This document shows, in pieces, positions 20,307 through 29,438 of a DNA stretch of 64,000 nucleotides. The DNA lies in contig NZ_LHPC01000056.1 of the NCBI RefSeq assembly GCF_001297125.1, forward strand, positions 1 to 64,000, in the 5' to 3' direction. The position numbers and the translations under genes were made by a program. The notes beneath the pieces are model-generated. The model saw nothing but the letters and a program-made list of their open reading frames with translations. It searched no databases and was not told where the DNA came from. Each line of letters opens with the position of its first letter. The stretch's first letter is position 1. Source of the DNA: Pseudomonas sp. RIT-PI-q (GTDB lineage Bacteria; Pseudomonadota; Gammaproteobacteria; Pseudomonadales; Pseudomonadaceae).

Positions 20307-21131
20307 TCAGACTTGGGCGGTGCGCAGTTTTTCGCTGCGTCCGCGCAGCCATTCCAGGGTCAGCAGCAGGATCACCGAGAAGGCGATCAGCAGCGTCGCG
20401 GCGGCGGCAATGGTCGGGCTGAGGTTTTCGCGGATACCGCTGAACATCTGCCGTGGCAAGGTCGCTTGTTCGGGGCCGGCGAGGAACAGCGTCACCACCA
20501 CTTCATCAAACGAAGTCGCAAAAGCGAACAGCGCACCGGAAATCACCCCGGGCGCGATCAGCGGCAAGGTCACCCGGCGGAACGCTGTCAGCGGCGAAGC
20601 ACCGAGGCTTGCAGCCGCCCGCACCAGGTTGTGGTTAAACCCTTGCAACGTCGCCGACACCGTAATGATCACAAACGGCACACCCAACACCGCATGCACC
20701 ACGATCAGCGAGAAGAAGCTGTTGCCCAGCCCCAGCGGTGCGAAGAACAGATAACTGGCGACACCGATAATCACCACCGGCACCACCATCGGCGAAATCA
20801 CCAGCGCCATCACCAGCGGCTTGCCGGGGAAGTCGCCACGGGTCAGGCCAATCGCCGCCAGCGTGCCGAAGATCATCGCCAGCACCGTGGCCGCCGGGGC
20901 GACGATGATGCTGTTCTTCAACGAGCGCATCCATTCCGCCGAGGCGAAGAAATCCTGATACCAGTGCAGCGAGAAACCTTGCAGCGGGTACACCAGGAAA
21001 CTCCCGGAGTTGAACGACAGCGGAATGATCACCAGCACCGGCAGAATCAGGAACAACAGCACCAGCCCGCAGAGAATGCGCAAGCTGTAGAACCACACCC
21101 GTTCGATGGGCGACATATAAGGACTCAGCAT
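20307..21131 (-). CDS. agtD: ABC transporter permease (PotC type), AgtD-like
   Basis: Inner-membrane permease of a polyamine/4-aminobutyrate/5-aminovalerate-type importer. The 274 residues hold six hydrophobic segments and the EAA-type coupling loop AAASLGASPLTAFRRVTLPLIAPG. GGAG lies 6 bp before the start. It is the last gene of a four-gene operon (ATPase, binding protein, two permeases). The symbol rests on gene order shared with P. aeruginosa agtABCD, where 4-aminobutyrate and 5-aminovalerate are the substrates. Confidence 0.8.
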   Translation of the reverse strand: MLSPYMSPIERVWFYSLRILCGLVLLFLILPVLVIIPLSFNSGSFLVYPLQGFSLHWYQDFFASAEWMRSLKNSIIVAPAATVLAMIFGTLAAIGLTRGDFPGKPLVMALVISPMVVPVVIIGVASYLFFAPLGLGNSFFSLIVVHAVLGVPFVIITVSATLQGFNHNLVRAAASLGASPLTAFRRVTLPLIAPGVISGALFAFATSFDEVVVTLFLAGPEQATLPRQMFSGIRENLSPTIAAAATLLIAFSVILLLTLEWLRGRSEKLRTAQV

Positions 21132-21143
21132 TTCGTTCTCCCC

Positions 21144-22391
21144 TTAGCTCAGGCGCAGGCGACTGGCGCCCACCAGCCAGCTGTAAATCAGATAAAGCAC
21201 CACGGTCGCCAACAGCAGCAATCCACCGAGCGCGGTCGCCATGCCCCAGTTGATGCTGGTGTTGGTGTAGAAGGCGACGAAGTAACTGACCATCTGATCG
21301 TTCGGGCTGCCCAGCAACGCCGGAGTGATGTAGTAGCCAATCGCGAGAATGAACACCAGCAGGCACCCAGCGCCGACACCGGCATAGGTCTGCGGGAAGT
21401 ACACCCGCCAGAAACTGGCGAACGGGTGGCAGCCGAGGGAAATCGCGGCTCGCATGTAGGTCGGCGAGATGCCTTTCATCACGCTGTAGATCGGCAGGAT
21501 CATGAACGGCAGCAGGATGTGCACCATCGAGATGTAGACCCCGGTGCGGTTGAACACCAGCTCCAGTGGCTTATCGATAATGCCCATGGCCATCAGGCCG
21601 CTGTTGATCAGCCCGCCCGATTGCAGCAACACGATCCACGCCGCGACTCGCACCAGGATCGAGGTCCAGAACGGCAGCAGCACCAGAATCATCAGCAGGT
21701 TACTTTGCCGAGACGGCAGGTTCGCCAGCAGGTAAGCCAATGGATAGGCCAGCACCAGGCAAATGGCGGTGATGATCAGGCCCATCCAGAAGGTGCGGGC
21801 GAAGATGTCGAGGTAGATCGCCTGATCCGGGGTGGCCGGGGCCACTTCGCCGAGGTCGTCGATGCGGTGATCGACCGCTGCCAGCAGGTAGTACGGCGTG
21901 ATGCTGCTGGTGTTACGGCGCACGGCTTGCCAGTAGGCCGGGTCGCCCCAACGCTCGTCGAGCCCTTCCAGCGCTTCTTTATAAGAGGCCGGTTCGGTGG
22001 CGAACGGCAAGGCGCGGGCGGTTTTGGTCAGCAGGCTGCGGTAGCCGGCCAATTCCATATTCAAGCGCTTGGACAGGTCGCCCAGGGTTTGATTCTTGCG
22101 GGCTTCAGCGAGGTCTTCGCTGGCCGCCTTGTAAACCGGTTCAGCGGGCAGGCCTCGGCCATCCCAACTGGCGATGGCCGCCACGGTGCGCGGCATGCCG
22201 CCGACCACTTCCGGGTTACCCACGCTTTTGTAGAGCAGCGCCACGATCGGCACCAGGAACACCAGCAACAGAAACAGCACCAAGGGCGCGATCAAGGCTT
22301 GTGCTTTCCAGCGGTTGATCCGCTCGGCGTGCTTGAGCCGCTGCTTCAAGGTGGGGTCAGTGCCCGCGTTCAGGGGAATGGCGGTGGCCAT
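21144..22391 (-). CDS. agtC: ABC transporter permease (PotB type) with a long periplasmic insertion, AgtC-like
   Basis: Partner permease of the neighbouring importer. The 415 residues are well above the roughly 280-300 of a typical PotB. The extra length is a hydrophilic segment of about 135 residues between the first and second membrane helices (about residues 55-190), probably periplasmic. The coupling loop reads AAISLGCHPFASFWRVYFPQ. The two permease genes are 12 bp apart. The symbol is by synteny with P. aeruginosa. Confidence 0.8.
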   Translation of the reverse strand: MATAIPLNAGTDPTLKQRLKHAERINRWKAQALIAPLVLFLLLVFLVPIVALLYKSVGNPEVVGGMPRTVAAIASWDGRGLPAEPVYKAASEDLAEARKNQTLGDLSKRLNMELAGYRSLLTKTARALPFATEPASYKEALEGLDERWGDPAYWQAVRRNTSSITPYYLLAAVDHRIDDLGEVAPATPDQAIYLDIFARTFWMGLIITAICLVLAYPLAYLLANLPSRQSNLLMILVLLPFWTSILVRVAAWIVLLQSGGLINSGLMAMGIIDKPLELVFNRTGVYISMVHILLPFMILPIYSVMKGISPTYMRAAISLGCHPFASFWRVYFPQTYAGVGAGCLLVFILAIGYYITPALLGSPNDQMVSYFVAFYTNTSINWGMATALGGLLLLATVVLYLIYSWLVGASRLRLS

Positions 22392-22429
22392 GGCGTACTC
22401 CGGAAATCTATCTTTCTAATACGAACAAC

Positions 22430-22522
22430 CTGTGGGAGCTGGCTTGCCTGCGATGGCGTCATCCGTTTCGACATCTCTATCGACTGACATACCGTCATCG
22501 CGGGCAAGCCCGCTCCCACAAG
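22430..22522. repeat. REPIN between the permease and binding-protein genes
   Basis: Inverted REP copies at 22430-22453 and 22498-22522 sit inside the agt operon. In such positions REPs often influence mRNA stability or processing. Confidence 0.85.
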
Positions 22523-22530
22523 GGTTGTGG

Positions 22531-23574
22531 TTACTTCGCAGCCCAGGAATTGAAGCGCTGTTCCAGTTGCTCGCCGTTGTCAGCCCAGAAGCTGACGTCG
22601 ATCTGCACCTGGTTGGCGATGTTTTCCGGGGTGGTCGGCATGTCTTTCAAGACATCCTTGGCCAGCAACGGTACGGCCTGGATGTTGGCCGGGCCGTAGG
22701 CGATGTTTTCCGAGTAGGTCTTCTGCTGTTGTGGCATCACCGAGTAGGCGATGAATTTCTTCGCCGCTTCAGCCCGTGCCTTGTCCAGACCTTTTGGAAT
22801 GGCCCATGCGTCGAAGTCGTAGATGCCGCCGTTCCACACCACTTTCAGGTTGCTTTCTTTCTGCACGGCAGCGATCCGGCCGTTGTAGGCCGAGCTCATG
22901 ACCACGTCACCGGAAGCGAGGTATTGCGGCGGTTGTGCGCCGGCTTCCCACCACTGAATGCTTGGTTTGAGTTCATCGAGTTTCTTGAACGCGCGGTCCT
23001 GACCATCCTTGCCAGCCAGCACTTTGTAGACGTCTTTTGGCGCAACGCCGTCAGCCATCAGAGCGAACTCCAGGGTGTACTTGGCGCCTTTACGCAGGCC
23101 GCGTTTGCCCGGGAATTTCTTGGTGTCCCAGAAATCCACCCAACTGGTTGGCGCGGAGGCCAGCTTGTCGGCGTTGTAGGCCAACACGGTCGACCACACA
23201 AAGAAACCCACGCCGCAAGGCTGGATAGCGCCTTTGACGTAGTCTTCGGACTTGCCGAACAGCTTCGGATCAAGCTGTTCGAACATGTCTTCGTCGCAAC
23301 CACGGGACAGCTCTGGCGATTCAACTTCTACCAGGTCCCAGGACACGCTCTTGGTGTCGACCATGGCTTTGACCTTGGCCATCTCGCCGTTGTACTCGCC
23401 CGCCACGATCTTGCCATTGCCTGCCGCTTCCCACGGTGCGTAGAAGGCTTTGACCTGCGCGGCCTTGTTCGCCCCGCCAAAGGACACCACGGTCAGGTCC
23501 GGACCCGCCGCCATCGCGTGCGTCGCGCCGATCATGCCCATGACCAAAGCGGTGAATTTCAGGGATCTCAACAT
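22531..23574 (-). CDS. agtB: ABC transporter periplasmic substrate-binding protein, AgtB-like
   Basis: Family 1/PotD-like binding protein. The 347-residue precursor has a Sec signal peptide (MLRSLKFTALVMGMIGATHA, cleavage near residue 22) and a mature domain beginning PDLTVVSFGGANKAAQ. Family features include AYNADKLASAPTSWVDFWD. It lies in an operon with an ATPase and two permeases and is divided from the permeases by a REPIN. The ligand is inferred to be 4-aminobutyrate/5-aminovalerate from synteny only. Confidence 0.82.
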   Translation of the reverse strand: MLRSLKFTALVMGMIGATHAMAAGPDLTVVSFGGANKAAQVKAFYAPWEAAGNGKIVAGEYNGEMAKVKAMVDTKSVSWDLVEVESPELSRGCDEDMFEQLDPKLFGKSEDYVKGAIQPCGVGFFVWSTVLAYNADKLASAPTSWVDFWDTKKFPGKRGLRKGAKYTLEFALMADGVAPKDVYKVLAGKDGQDRAFKKLDELKPSIQWWEAGAQPPQYLASGDVVMSSAYNGRIAAVQKESNLKVVWNGGIYDFDAWAIPKGLDKARAEAAKKFIAYSVMPQQQKTYSENIAYGPANIQAVPLLAKDVLKDMPTTPENIANQVQIDVSFWADNGEQLEQRFNSWAAK

Positions 23575-23624
23575 TTATTGTTCTCTCCACGTGCAGGGTT
23601 GGGTGTTGTTGAAGCAGGGGGCGA

Positions 23625-24749
23625 TCAATGCGCCTCTAGAAGTGGGTCGAGCGCGCGAACGTGTTCGACCTGCCAGCCAAGCGGTACCACGTCACCGACA
23701 GCCAGCGCGGGATCGAGCTCGGCAATCGGTTGTTTCACGAAGAAGTCGGTCTTGCCGCAAACTTCCAGGCGAACCCGGACGTGGTCGCCCAGATAGATGA
23801 ATTCCGCCACCCTCCCTGAGAAGCGGTTGACGCAGGACTCGCTGGAACCATTGAGGCTCACGCGTTCCGGACGAATCGACAGCGTGACGGGTTCGCCGGT
23901 CTTGCCGACGTTGACGGCCAGTGCTTCAACCTTTTCCCCGCGACCGAGTTCCACGATGCAACGGTCGCCAGTCTGGCTGTGCAAGCGGCCATTGAGGCGG
24001 TTGTTCTCGCCGATGAAGTTGGCAACGAAGGTATTTTTCGGCTCTTCGTAGAGGGTGCGCGGCGCGGCGATCTGCTGGATCTCGCCCTGGTGGAACACCG
24101 CCACACGGTCGGACATGGTCAGGGCTTCGCCCTGGTCGTGGGTCACGTAGACCACGGTCACGCCGAGACGCTGGTGCAGGTGCTTGATTTCCATCTGCAT
24201 GTGTTCGCGCAGTTGCTTGTCGAGTGCGCCGAGCGGTTCGTCCATCAGCACCAGTTGCGGTTCGAACACCAGCGCCCGGGCCAGAGCCACACGCTGTTGC
24301 TGACCGCCGGACAGTTGCGCCGGATAGCGCTGGGCGAAGGTGTCGAGCTGAACCATGCTCAGGACACGTTTGACCCGGTCACTGACGTCGCTCTTGTTCA
24401 AGCCGCGCACGGTCAGCGGGAACGCGAGGTTCTCGGCGACCGTCATGTGCGGGAACAACGCGTAGTTCTGGAACACCATGCCGATGTCACGCTTGTGCGG
24501 CGGCACGTTATTGATGGAACGCCCGGCCAGCTGGATTTCGCCTGCGGTCGGTGTTTCGAAACCGGCGAGCATCATCAGGCTGGTGGTCTTGCCGGAGCCG
24601 GACGGCCCGAGCAGGGTGAGGAATTCGCCTTTGCGAATTTCCAGGTTGAGGTCTTTGACGATCAGGTTCTCGCCGTCGTAGCTTTTTTGCACTCCACGAA
24701 AGCTGACCAGAATGTCACTGGCCCCTGCGTTTGAATCGACCTGGCTCAT
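23625..24749 (-). CDS. agtA: ABC transporter ATP-binding protein, AgtA-like
   Basis: PotA-type ATPase energising the downstream permeases. The 374-residue protein has Walker A GPSGSGKT (48-55), the signature LSGGQQQRVALARAL, Walker B LVLMDEPLGALD, the H-loop THDQGEAL and a C-terminal TOBE domain. ATG at 24749 has AAGG 7 bp upstream. It is the first gene of the operon, and the 325-bp region before it carries two palindromes that could be operators. Confidence 0.88.
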   Translation of the reverse strand: MSQVDSNAGASDILVSFRGVQKSYDGENLIVKDLNLEIRKGEFLTLLGPSGSGKTTSLMMLAGFETPTAGEIQLAGRSINNVPPHKRDIGMVFQNYALFPHMTVAENLAFPLTVRGLNKSDVSDRVKRVLSMVQLDTFAQRYPAQLSGGQQQRVALARALVFEPQLVLMDEPLGALDKQLREHMQMEIKHLHQRLGVTVVYVTHDQGEALTMSDRVAVFHQGEIQQIAAPRTLYEEPKNTFVANFIGENNRLNGRLHSQTGDRCIVELGRGEKVEALAVNVGKTGEPVTLSIRPERVSLNGSSESCVNRFSGRVAEFIYLGDHVRVRLEVCGKTDFFVKQPIAELDPALAVGDVVPLGWQVEHVRALDPLLEAH

Positions 24750-24859
24750 ACCCACACCTTTGTTGTTGATGACTGCTGTGGACTAAGCCTAGTGGACGCT
24801 GCCGACCACGCAAATCGGGGCGCAGGAGAGAATGGCCTCAGCCGGATGGAAGGTTGGGG

Positions 24860-24921
24860 GTAGGGATTGCCCTACAAGGATGGCGGGGATGAATAGGCGT
24901 AGCGACGGTTTGTAGCTACAA
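24860..24921. promoter_or_regulatory. two palindromes upstream of agtA (candidate regulator sites)
   Basis: GTAGGG-ATTG-CCCTAC (24860-24875) and the perfect TTGTAGCTACAA (24910-24921) lie 111-172 bp before the agtA start and share GTAG...CTAC ends. They are plausible AgtR-type sites. The remaining sequence of 24750-24984 holds no gene that I can see. Confidence 0.4.
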
Positions 24922-24984
24922 GCCGCAGAAATGGGCAAACACGGCTTATCCGGCACGTCGCAAATGGATATGTCGACGAGATCC

Positions 24985-25062
24985 CTGTAGGAGCGAAGCT
25001 TGCCCGCGAAGGCGTCCTCACTGGCGCCAAAAGCTTCGCGGGCAAGCCTCGCTCCTACAGGG
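24985..25062. repeat. REPIN between agtA and agtR
   Basis: Inverted REP copies at 24985-25009 and 25035-25062 (GTAGGAGCGAAGCTTGCCCG type). Confidence 0.88.
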
Positions 25063-25075
25063 ACTGCATACGGTT

Positions 25076-25723
25076 TTAGAGGAGTTTGTGTTCCATCGCG
25101 TACTTCACCAGTTCCGCCAGGGAGGTGATGTTGAGTTTCTGCATCAGCCGCGCCTTGTGGGTGCTGATGGTTTTGCTGCTCAAGGCCAGTTGCTGGGCAA
25201 TGTCGTTGACGTTGGCGCCCTGGGCCAGGCGCTCGAACACCGAAAATTCACGCTCAGAGAGCAATGAATGCAACGGCCGCGAATCGGTCAGGCCGACTTC
25301 GAAGACCATGCGGTCGGCCAGGTCCGGGTCGATGTAACGCCCACCCGCCGCGACTTTGCGGATCGCTGTCAGCAACAGTGCCGGATCGCTGTCCTTGGTC
25401 GCATAACCCGCCGCGCCAATCTTCAACGCCCGGGCGGCCATTTGCGCTTCGTCGTGCATCGACAGCACCAGGATCGCCGGCGGATTGTTCAGCGCGCGTA
25501 TCCGTGGAATCGCCTCCAAACCATTGACGCCCGGCATGGAGATATCCAGCAACACCACTTCGCAGGGCACATGACGCAAGGTCTCGAGCAACTGCTCGCC
25601 ATTGCTCGCCTCCCCCACCACCAGCAGGTCCTTGGCCAGGCCGATCAGTTGCTTGATACCTTCGCGGACGATGGTGTGGTCTTCGGCTACCAGTACACGG
25701 ATCACGTTCTTCTCCAGATTCAA
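25076..25723 (-). CDS. agtR: LuxR/NarL-family response regulator, AgtR-like
   Basis: DNA-binding response regulator. The 215-residue protein has a receiver domain with the acidic pocket E14/D15, phospho-acceptor D60 in VVLLDISMPG and conserved Lys in GYATKDS, then a C-terminal LuxR-type helix-turn-helix (LSEREFSVFERLAQG, ISTHKARLMQKL). It sits between the agt transporter genes and a histidine kinase on the same strand, as in P. aeruginosa agtSR. The symbol is by synteny. Confidence 0.85.
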   Translation of the reverse strand: MNLEKNVIRVLVAEDHTIVREGIKQLIGLAKDLLVVGEASNGEQLLETLRHVPCEVVLLDISMPGVNGLEAIPRIRALNNPPAILVLSMHDEAQMAARALKIGAAGYATKDSDPALLLTAIRKVAAGGRYIDPDLADRMVFEVGLTDSRPLHSLLSEREFSVFERLAQGANVNDIAQQLALSSKTISTHKARLMQKLNITSLAELVKYAMEHKLL

Positions 25724-25729
25724 GATCTA

Positions 25730-25815
25730 TCGCGGGCAGGCCCGCTCCCACAGTGATTGGGGGTGTCAAAGATCTGTGCACTTACACAACCCCTGTGGGA
25801 GCGGGCTTGCCCGCG
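25730..25815. repeat. REP pair, tail-to-tail, between agtR and agtS
   Basis: Reverse-oriented REP (25730-25753) followed by a forward REP (25793-25815), the opposite arrangement to the REPINs at 20198, 22430 and 24985. Confidence 0.85.
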
Positions 25816-25842
25816 ATAGCGTCAGTACAGACACCAAGAAAC

Positions 25843-28239
25843 TCAGGCCCCATCCAACGGCACTCGCACGCTCAGGGTCGTGCCCTCCCCCGGTTCACTC
25901 TCAAGCGACAACTGCCCGCCCATGATCAACACCCGTTCGCGCATGCCGACGACGCCAAAGGATGTCGGCCTACCCGTGGAAGCGACGAATCCTACGCCAT
26001 CATCGCTGACGGTCAGGCACAACTCGTCGCCTTCCAGCGCCAGCGTCAGCTCAACAGTATGCGCCTGGGCATGGCGCATGACATTGGTCAGCGCCTCCTG
26101 AAGGATCCGGAACAGGCCAATAGCCTTGGCATCACTGAGCACCGGCAAGTTATCCGGCACCTGCACCAGGCACGGAATCTGCGTGCGCGCCTCGAATCGA
26201 CGGGCCTGCCATTCGATCGCTGAGGCGATGCCGGCATCGAGAATCGGTGGCCGCAGCGCCGTGGCCACATCACGCACCAGCTGGAACAACTGGGCGATCA
26301 AGCGCTTCATGCTGTTCAAACGCTCATTCAGACCGGGATCGAGTTGCGCGTAGGCCAGTTCGCACATGGACGTTTCCAGTTTGAGCACGGTCAACATCTG
26401 ACCCAGTTCGTCGTGAACTTCCCGGGCGATCCGCGCTTTTTCCTCTTCCCGCACGCTTTCCAGGTGCGCCGACAATTCACGCAGTTGCTCCCTGGAACTG
26501 GCCAGTTCCAGTTCGATGCGCTTGCTCTCGCTGATGTCCCAGACGATTCCGTCCCAGACGTAGGCGCCGTCTTCGAGTCGCCGGGTAATCGCCTTGATCT
26601 CGGCCCAGCGCTGCTCGCCTGAACGGGTGAGAATCCGTCCTTGCCACGACCAGTCGCTGTCGGTATCCAGCGCATGGTCCTGAGTGTGGTGATAGCTGGC
26701 CTTGTCATCCGGGTGCACCAGGCTGCGCAGGCCTTTGTCGCGATGAGCCAGGGTTGCGGGCGAATAACCCGACAGGCTTTCACTGCCTTCGCTGATGTAG
26801 GCAAAGTCGATCTGCCCCGTCACCGGCGCCCGTTCCAGGCGAAAGACCAATCCGGGAACGTTGGCGGCAATCCCTTGCAGCCGCGCTTCACTTTCCTGCA
26901 ACGCCGCCAGGGCACGACGGCGCTCGGTGACATCGTTGAGGTAGACCACCAGGTATTCGCCATCGCGAAACCGCAGGAAGCTCAGCGACACATCCGCCGG
27001 CAGGATGCTGCCATCGGCCCGCACACAATTGGTTTCGAAACTTTGCGGGCCCTCTTCGCTGGCCCGCGCGCGTTTCCACAGGTTCAGCCAGCGGTCCATG
27101 TGCAAGCCGGGTTCGAAGTCGATCAGCGGTCGATCAATGATTCCGCCCGCCGGATAACCGAGCATGGTTTCGGCCGCGCGGTTGGCGTAGCGCACATGAC
27201 TGTCCCAGTTGACCCAGAGGATGCCGACGGTGCTCTGGTCGATGGAAAACTGCGTCAGGCGCAAGGCTTCTTCGCTGGCGGCACGCAGGGCAATGTCTTG
27301 CCGGGCCTCCAGCAAGCGTTGCTCCAGGCTGTGCTGTTGCCGACGCTGCCAGAACACGATGGCCATGCTGCTCAGGGTCAGCACCAGCAACAGCAGGCAA
27401 AGGTTTTGCCAGAAACCCGGGGACTCGGTCAGGCGCGGGTACTTGGGTTGCAACCATTGGTTGTGCAGTTGTTCCAGGTCCTTGGCGGGGATTGCGCGCA
27501 GCGCGTTTTCGACAATGCCGGCAAGCTCTGGCCAGTCCCGCCGCGTGGCGACGCGCAGCAGTTGCGGCAGGCCGATGTCGCCGACCACCAAAAGCCCGGA
27601 GAACTCCGGCCCGGTGAACAGGCGCCCCCATTGCGCCTCATCCCCCACGGCGTAACTCGCCTGCTGACTGAGCAGCAACTGCAATGCCTGGCGTTCGATC
27701 GGTACGCCTTGCAGGTTCAGGTGCGGATAATTGCTGCGCAGGTAATCGGCGGTGGCACTGGGCATGCGCACGGCGACGCGAGTCTGGCTGTCGAGTTTTT
27801 CCAGCTCCACCACGCCAGTGCTTTTCTGGTCGCTGACCACCAGTTGCGGCACCCGCATGTACGGATCGGAAAATTGCCAGAGACGCAGGCCGCCGGGGGT
27901 TTGGGTCAGCCCCGGAGCGATATCTATTTCACCGTCGCGCGCAGCGGCTTCCAGTTGCGCAAGGTCGGGAAAATTACGCCAGCTCAGCTCGACCTTGAGC
28001 GCCTTGGCCAGCCATTTCATGAGTTCGACGTTAACCCCGGACAGGCGCTGCAATCGGCGGTCGTATTGCGCGTAGGGTGCTTGCAACACCAGCCCGACCC
28101 GCAACTCGTCATGCTGCGCCAGCCATTGTTGCTGGCCGGCGGACAATTGCACGACGTGCGCCGGTGGCGCGGGCGCGGCCCAACTCATCAAGGGAAACCA
28201 CAAACAGCCGATAACCCACAGACAGCAAAAACGCATCAT
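25843..28239 (-). CDS. agtS: hybrid-input sensor histidine kinase, AgtS-like
   Basis: Membrane sensor kinase that probably detects its ligand in the periplasm. The 798-residue protein has a signal peptide, a bacterial solute-binding-protein-3 domain (about residues 35-260) and a membrane helix near 280-300. Two PAS domains follow (about 325-450 and 450-575), then a HisKA_3 domain with the phospho-His in AREVHDELGQ near residue 607 and an HATPase domain at the C-terminus. The start is uncertain: ATGs at 28239 and 28236, with a TTG at 28260. It pairs with the response regulator downstream. Confidence 0.85.
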   Translation of the reverse strand: MMRFCCLWVIGCLWFPLMSWAAPAPPAHVVQLSAGQQQWLAQHDELRVGLVLQAPYAQYDRRLQRLSGVNVELMKWLAKALKVELSWRNFPDLAQLEAAARDGEIDIAPGLTQTPGGLRLWQFSDPYMRVPQLVVSDQKSTGVVELEKLDSQTRVAVRMPSATADYLRSNYPHLNLQGVPIERQALQLLLSQQASYAVGDEAQWGRLFTGPEFSGLLVVGDIGLPQLLRVATRRDWPELAGIVENALRAIPAKDLEQLHNQWLQPKYPRLTESPGFWQNLCLLLLVLTLSSMAIVFWQRRQQHSLEQRLLEARQDIALRAASEEALRLTQFSIDQSTVGILWVNWDSHVRYANRAAETMLGYPAGGIIDRPLIDFEPGLHMDRWLNLWKRARASEEGPQSFETNCVRADGSILPADVSLSFLRFRDGEYLVVYLNDVTERRRALAALQESEARLQGIAANVPGLVFRLERAPVTGQIDFAYISEGSESLSGYSPATLAHRDKGLRSLVHPDDKASYHHTQDHALDTDSDWSWQGRILTRSGEQRWAEIKAITRRLEDGAYVWDGIVWDISESKRIELELASSREQLRELSAHLESVREEEKARIAREVHDELGQMLTVLKLETSMCELAYAQLDPGLNERLNSMKRLIAQLFQLVRDVATALRPPILDAGIASAIEWQARRFEARTQIPCLVQVPDNLPVLSDAKAIGLFRILQEALTNVMRHAQAHTVELTLALEGDELCLTVSDDGVGFVASTGRPTSFGVVGMRERVLIMGGQLSLESEPGEGTTLSVRVPLDGA

Positions 28240-28312
28240 CGAAGTCCCACACACTGACAAATACTGACCAACCCATTAGGCTGCCGGAATTACTTCTGGC
28301 CTGGAATATCCG

Positions 28313-29299
28313 ATGCCCCCTGTCTACCGCCTGGCACTGCCAGCATTGTGCCTGTCGCTGATCCTGCCTTGCGCGTTTTCCGTAAAAGCAGCCGTCGAGG
28401 CGGCCAACCCGGCTCCTGCTACAGAAGAAAAACCAGCCGAACGTCAGCCGCTGCCTGAGCGTAGTCAGGAAGAAGCGACAGCACTTGAGCGAAAAATCCC
28501 TGCTCAAGAACAGCAACAGCTTCAGGCCGGTGCCGACACGTTCCTGGCCTTGTGGAAACCGGCCAATACCGCCGAACCCAAAGGCGCGGTGATTATCATC
28601 CCTGGCGCCGGCGAAACCGTTGACTGGCCGCAAGCAATCGGTCCATTGCGTCGTAAATTGCCGGACGCCAAATGGAGCAGCCTGAGTATCACCTTGCCGG
28701 ACCTGCAAAGCGATGCCATTGCGCCACGGGTCGTGGAAATGCCGCCAACGCTCAAAGCGCCGGAAACCGGCAGCAAGGACTCGACCACGGCCGCCCCCAT
28801 TGAACAAGCGGCCGGCGGTGAAGCGGAAGTGGCCGACAAGGCCATCGCTGAAACCACCGAGGAGCAATCAAAGGCCGACGCCGAACGCATCTTTTCTCGC
28901 ATTGATGCGGCCATTGCGTATGCCGAACAACAAAGCGCTCGCCGCATCGTCGTGCTGGGGCATGGCACCGGCGCTTATTGGGCTGCGCGGTATTTGAGCG
29001 AAAAGCAGCCATCGCAGGTCGAGAAGTTCGTGATGGTTGCGGCGCAGACGCCTGTCACAGCGAAACCCGAGCTGGCTGAATTGACGCCGACCTTGAAGTT
29101 GCCCACTGCAGACATCTTCTACATGGACAAACCGCTGGATCGCAACGCAGCACTGGAGCGCCTGCAGGCCAGCAAGCGCTTGAAGGTTTCGGCATTTAGC
29201 CAGGTGTCGCTCAAGGCGTTGCCTGATACCAAAGCGGAGCAAGAACAGCTGTTTCGTCGGGTGCGCGGGTGGTTGAATCCTCAGCCGGCGGCGGACTGA
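28313..29299 (+). CDS. DUF3530 alpha/beta-hydrolase-like periplasmic protein
   Basis: Function unknown. The 328-residue protein has a signal peptide (cleavage near residue 26), a low-complexity Pro/Ala/Glu stretch and an alpha/beta-hydrolase-like core with VIIIPGAGETVDWP and a nucleophile-elbow segment VVLGHGTGAYWAARY. The usual elbow serine is threonine here, so it may be inactive or use another residue. It is divergent from the sensor kinase gene. A REP pair follows its stop. Confidence 0.75.
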   Translation: MPPVYRLALPALCLSLILPCAFSVKAAVEAANPAPATEEKPAERQPLPERSQEEATALERKIPAQEQQQLQAGADTFLALWKPANTAEPKGAVIIIPGAGETVDWPQAIGPLRRKLPDAKWSSLSITLPDLQSDAIAPRVVEMPPTLKAPETGSKDSTTAAPIEQAAGGEAEVADKAIAETTEEQSKADAERIFSRIDAAIAYAEQQSARRIVVLGHGTGAYWAARYLSEKQPSQVEKFVMVAAQTPVTAKPELAELTPTLKLPTADIFYMDKPLDRNAALERLQASKRLKVSAFSQVSLKALPDTKAEQEQLFRRVRGWLNPQPAAD

Positions 29300-29317
29300 T
29301 AGACCGCGTCGCCGCCA

Positions 29318-29405
29318 TCGCGGGCAAGCCCGCTCCCACAGGATTTGTGTCGTACACGTCTTTTGCGACCGACTTAAATCCTGTGGGAGCGAGGCTTGCC
29401 CGCGA
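29318..29405. repeat. REP pair, tail-to-tail
   Basis: Reverse REP at 29318-29341 and forward REP at 29381-29405, between the convergent DUF3530 and djlA genes. Confidence 0.85.
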
Positions 29406-29438
29406 AGGCGACCTCACCAACAACACTTATCGACCCTG

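Noticed and set aside
20304-22487. A 727-codon plus-strand frame opposite the agt permease genes
   Set aside because: Antisense of two real permease genes, with low-complexity His/Gln/Arg content.
26641-28257. A 538-codon plus-strand frame opposite the agtS sensor gene
   Set aside because: Antisense shadow of the well-supported sensor kinase.
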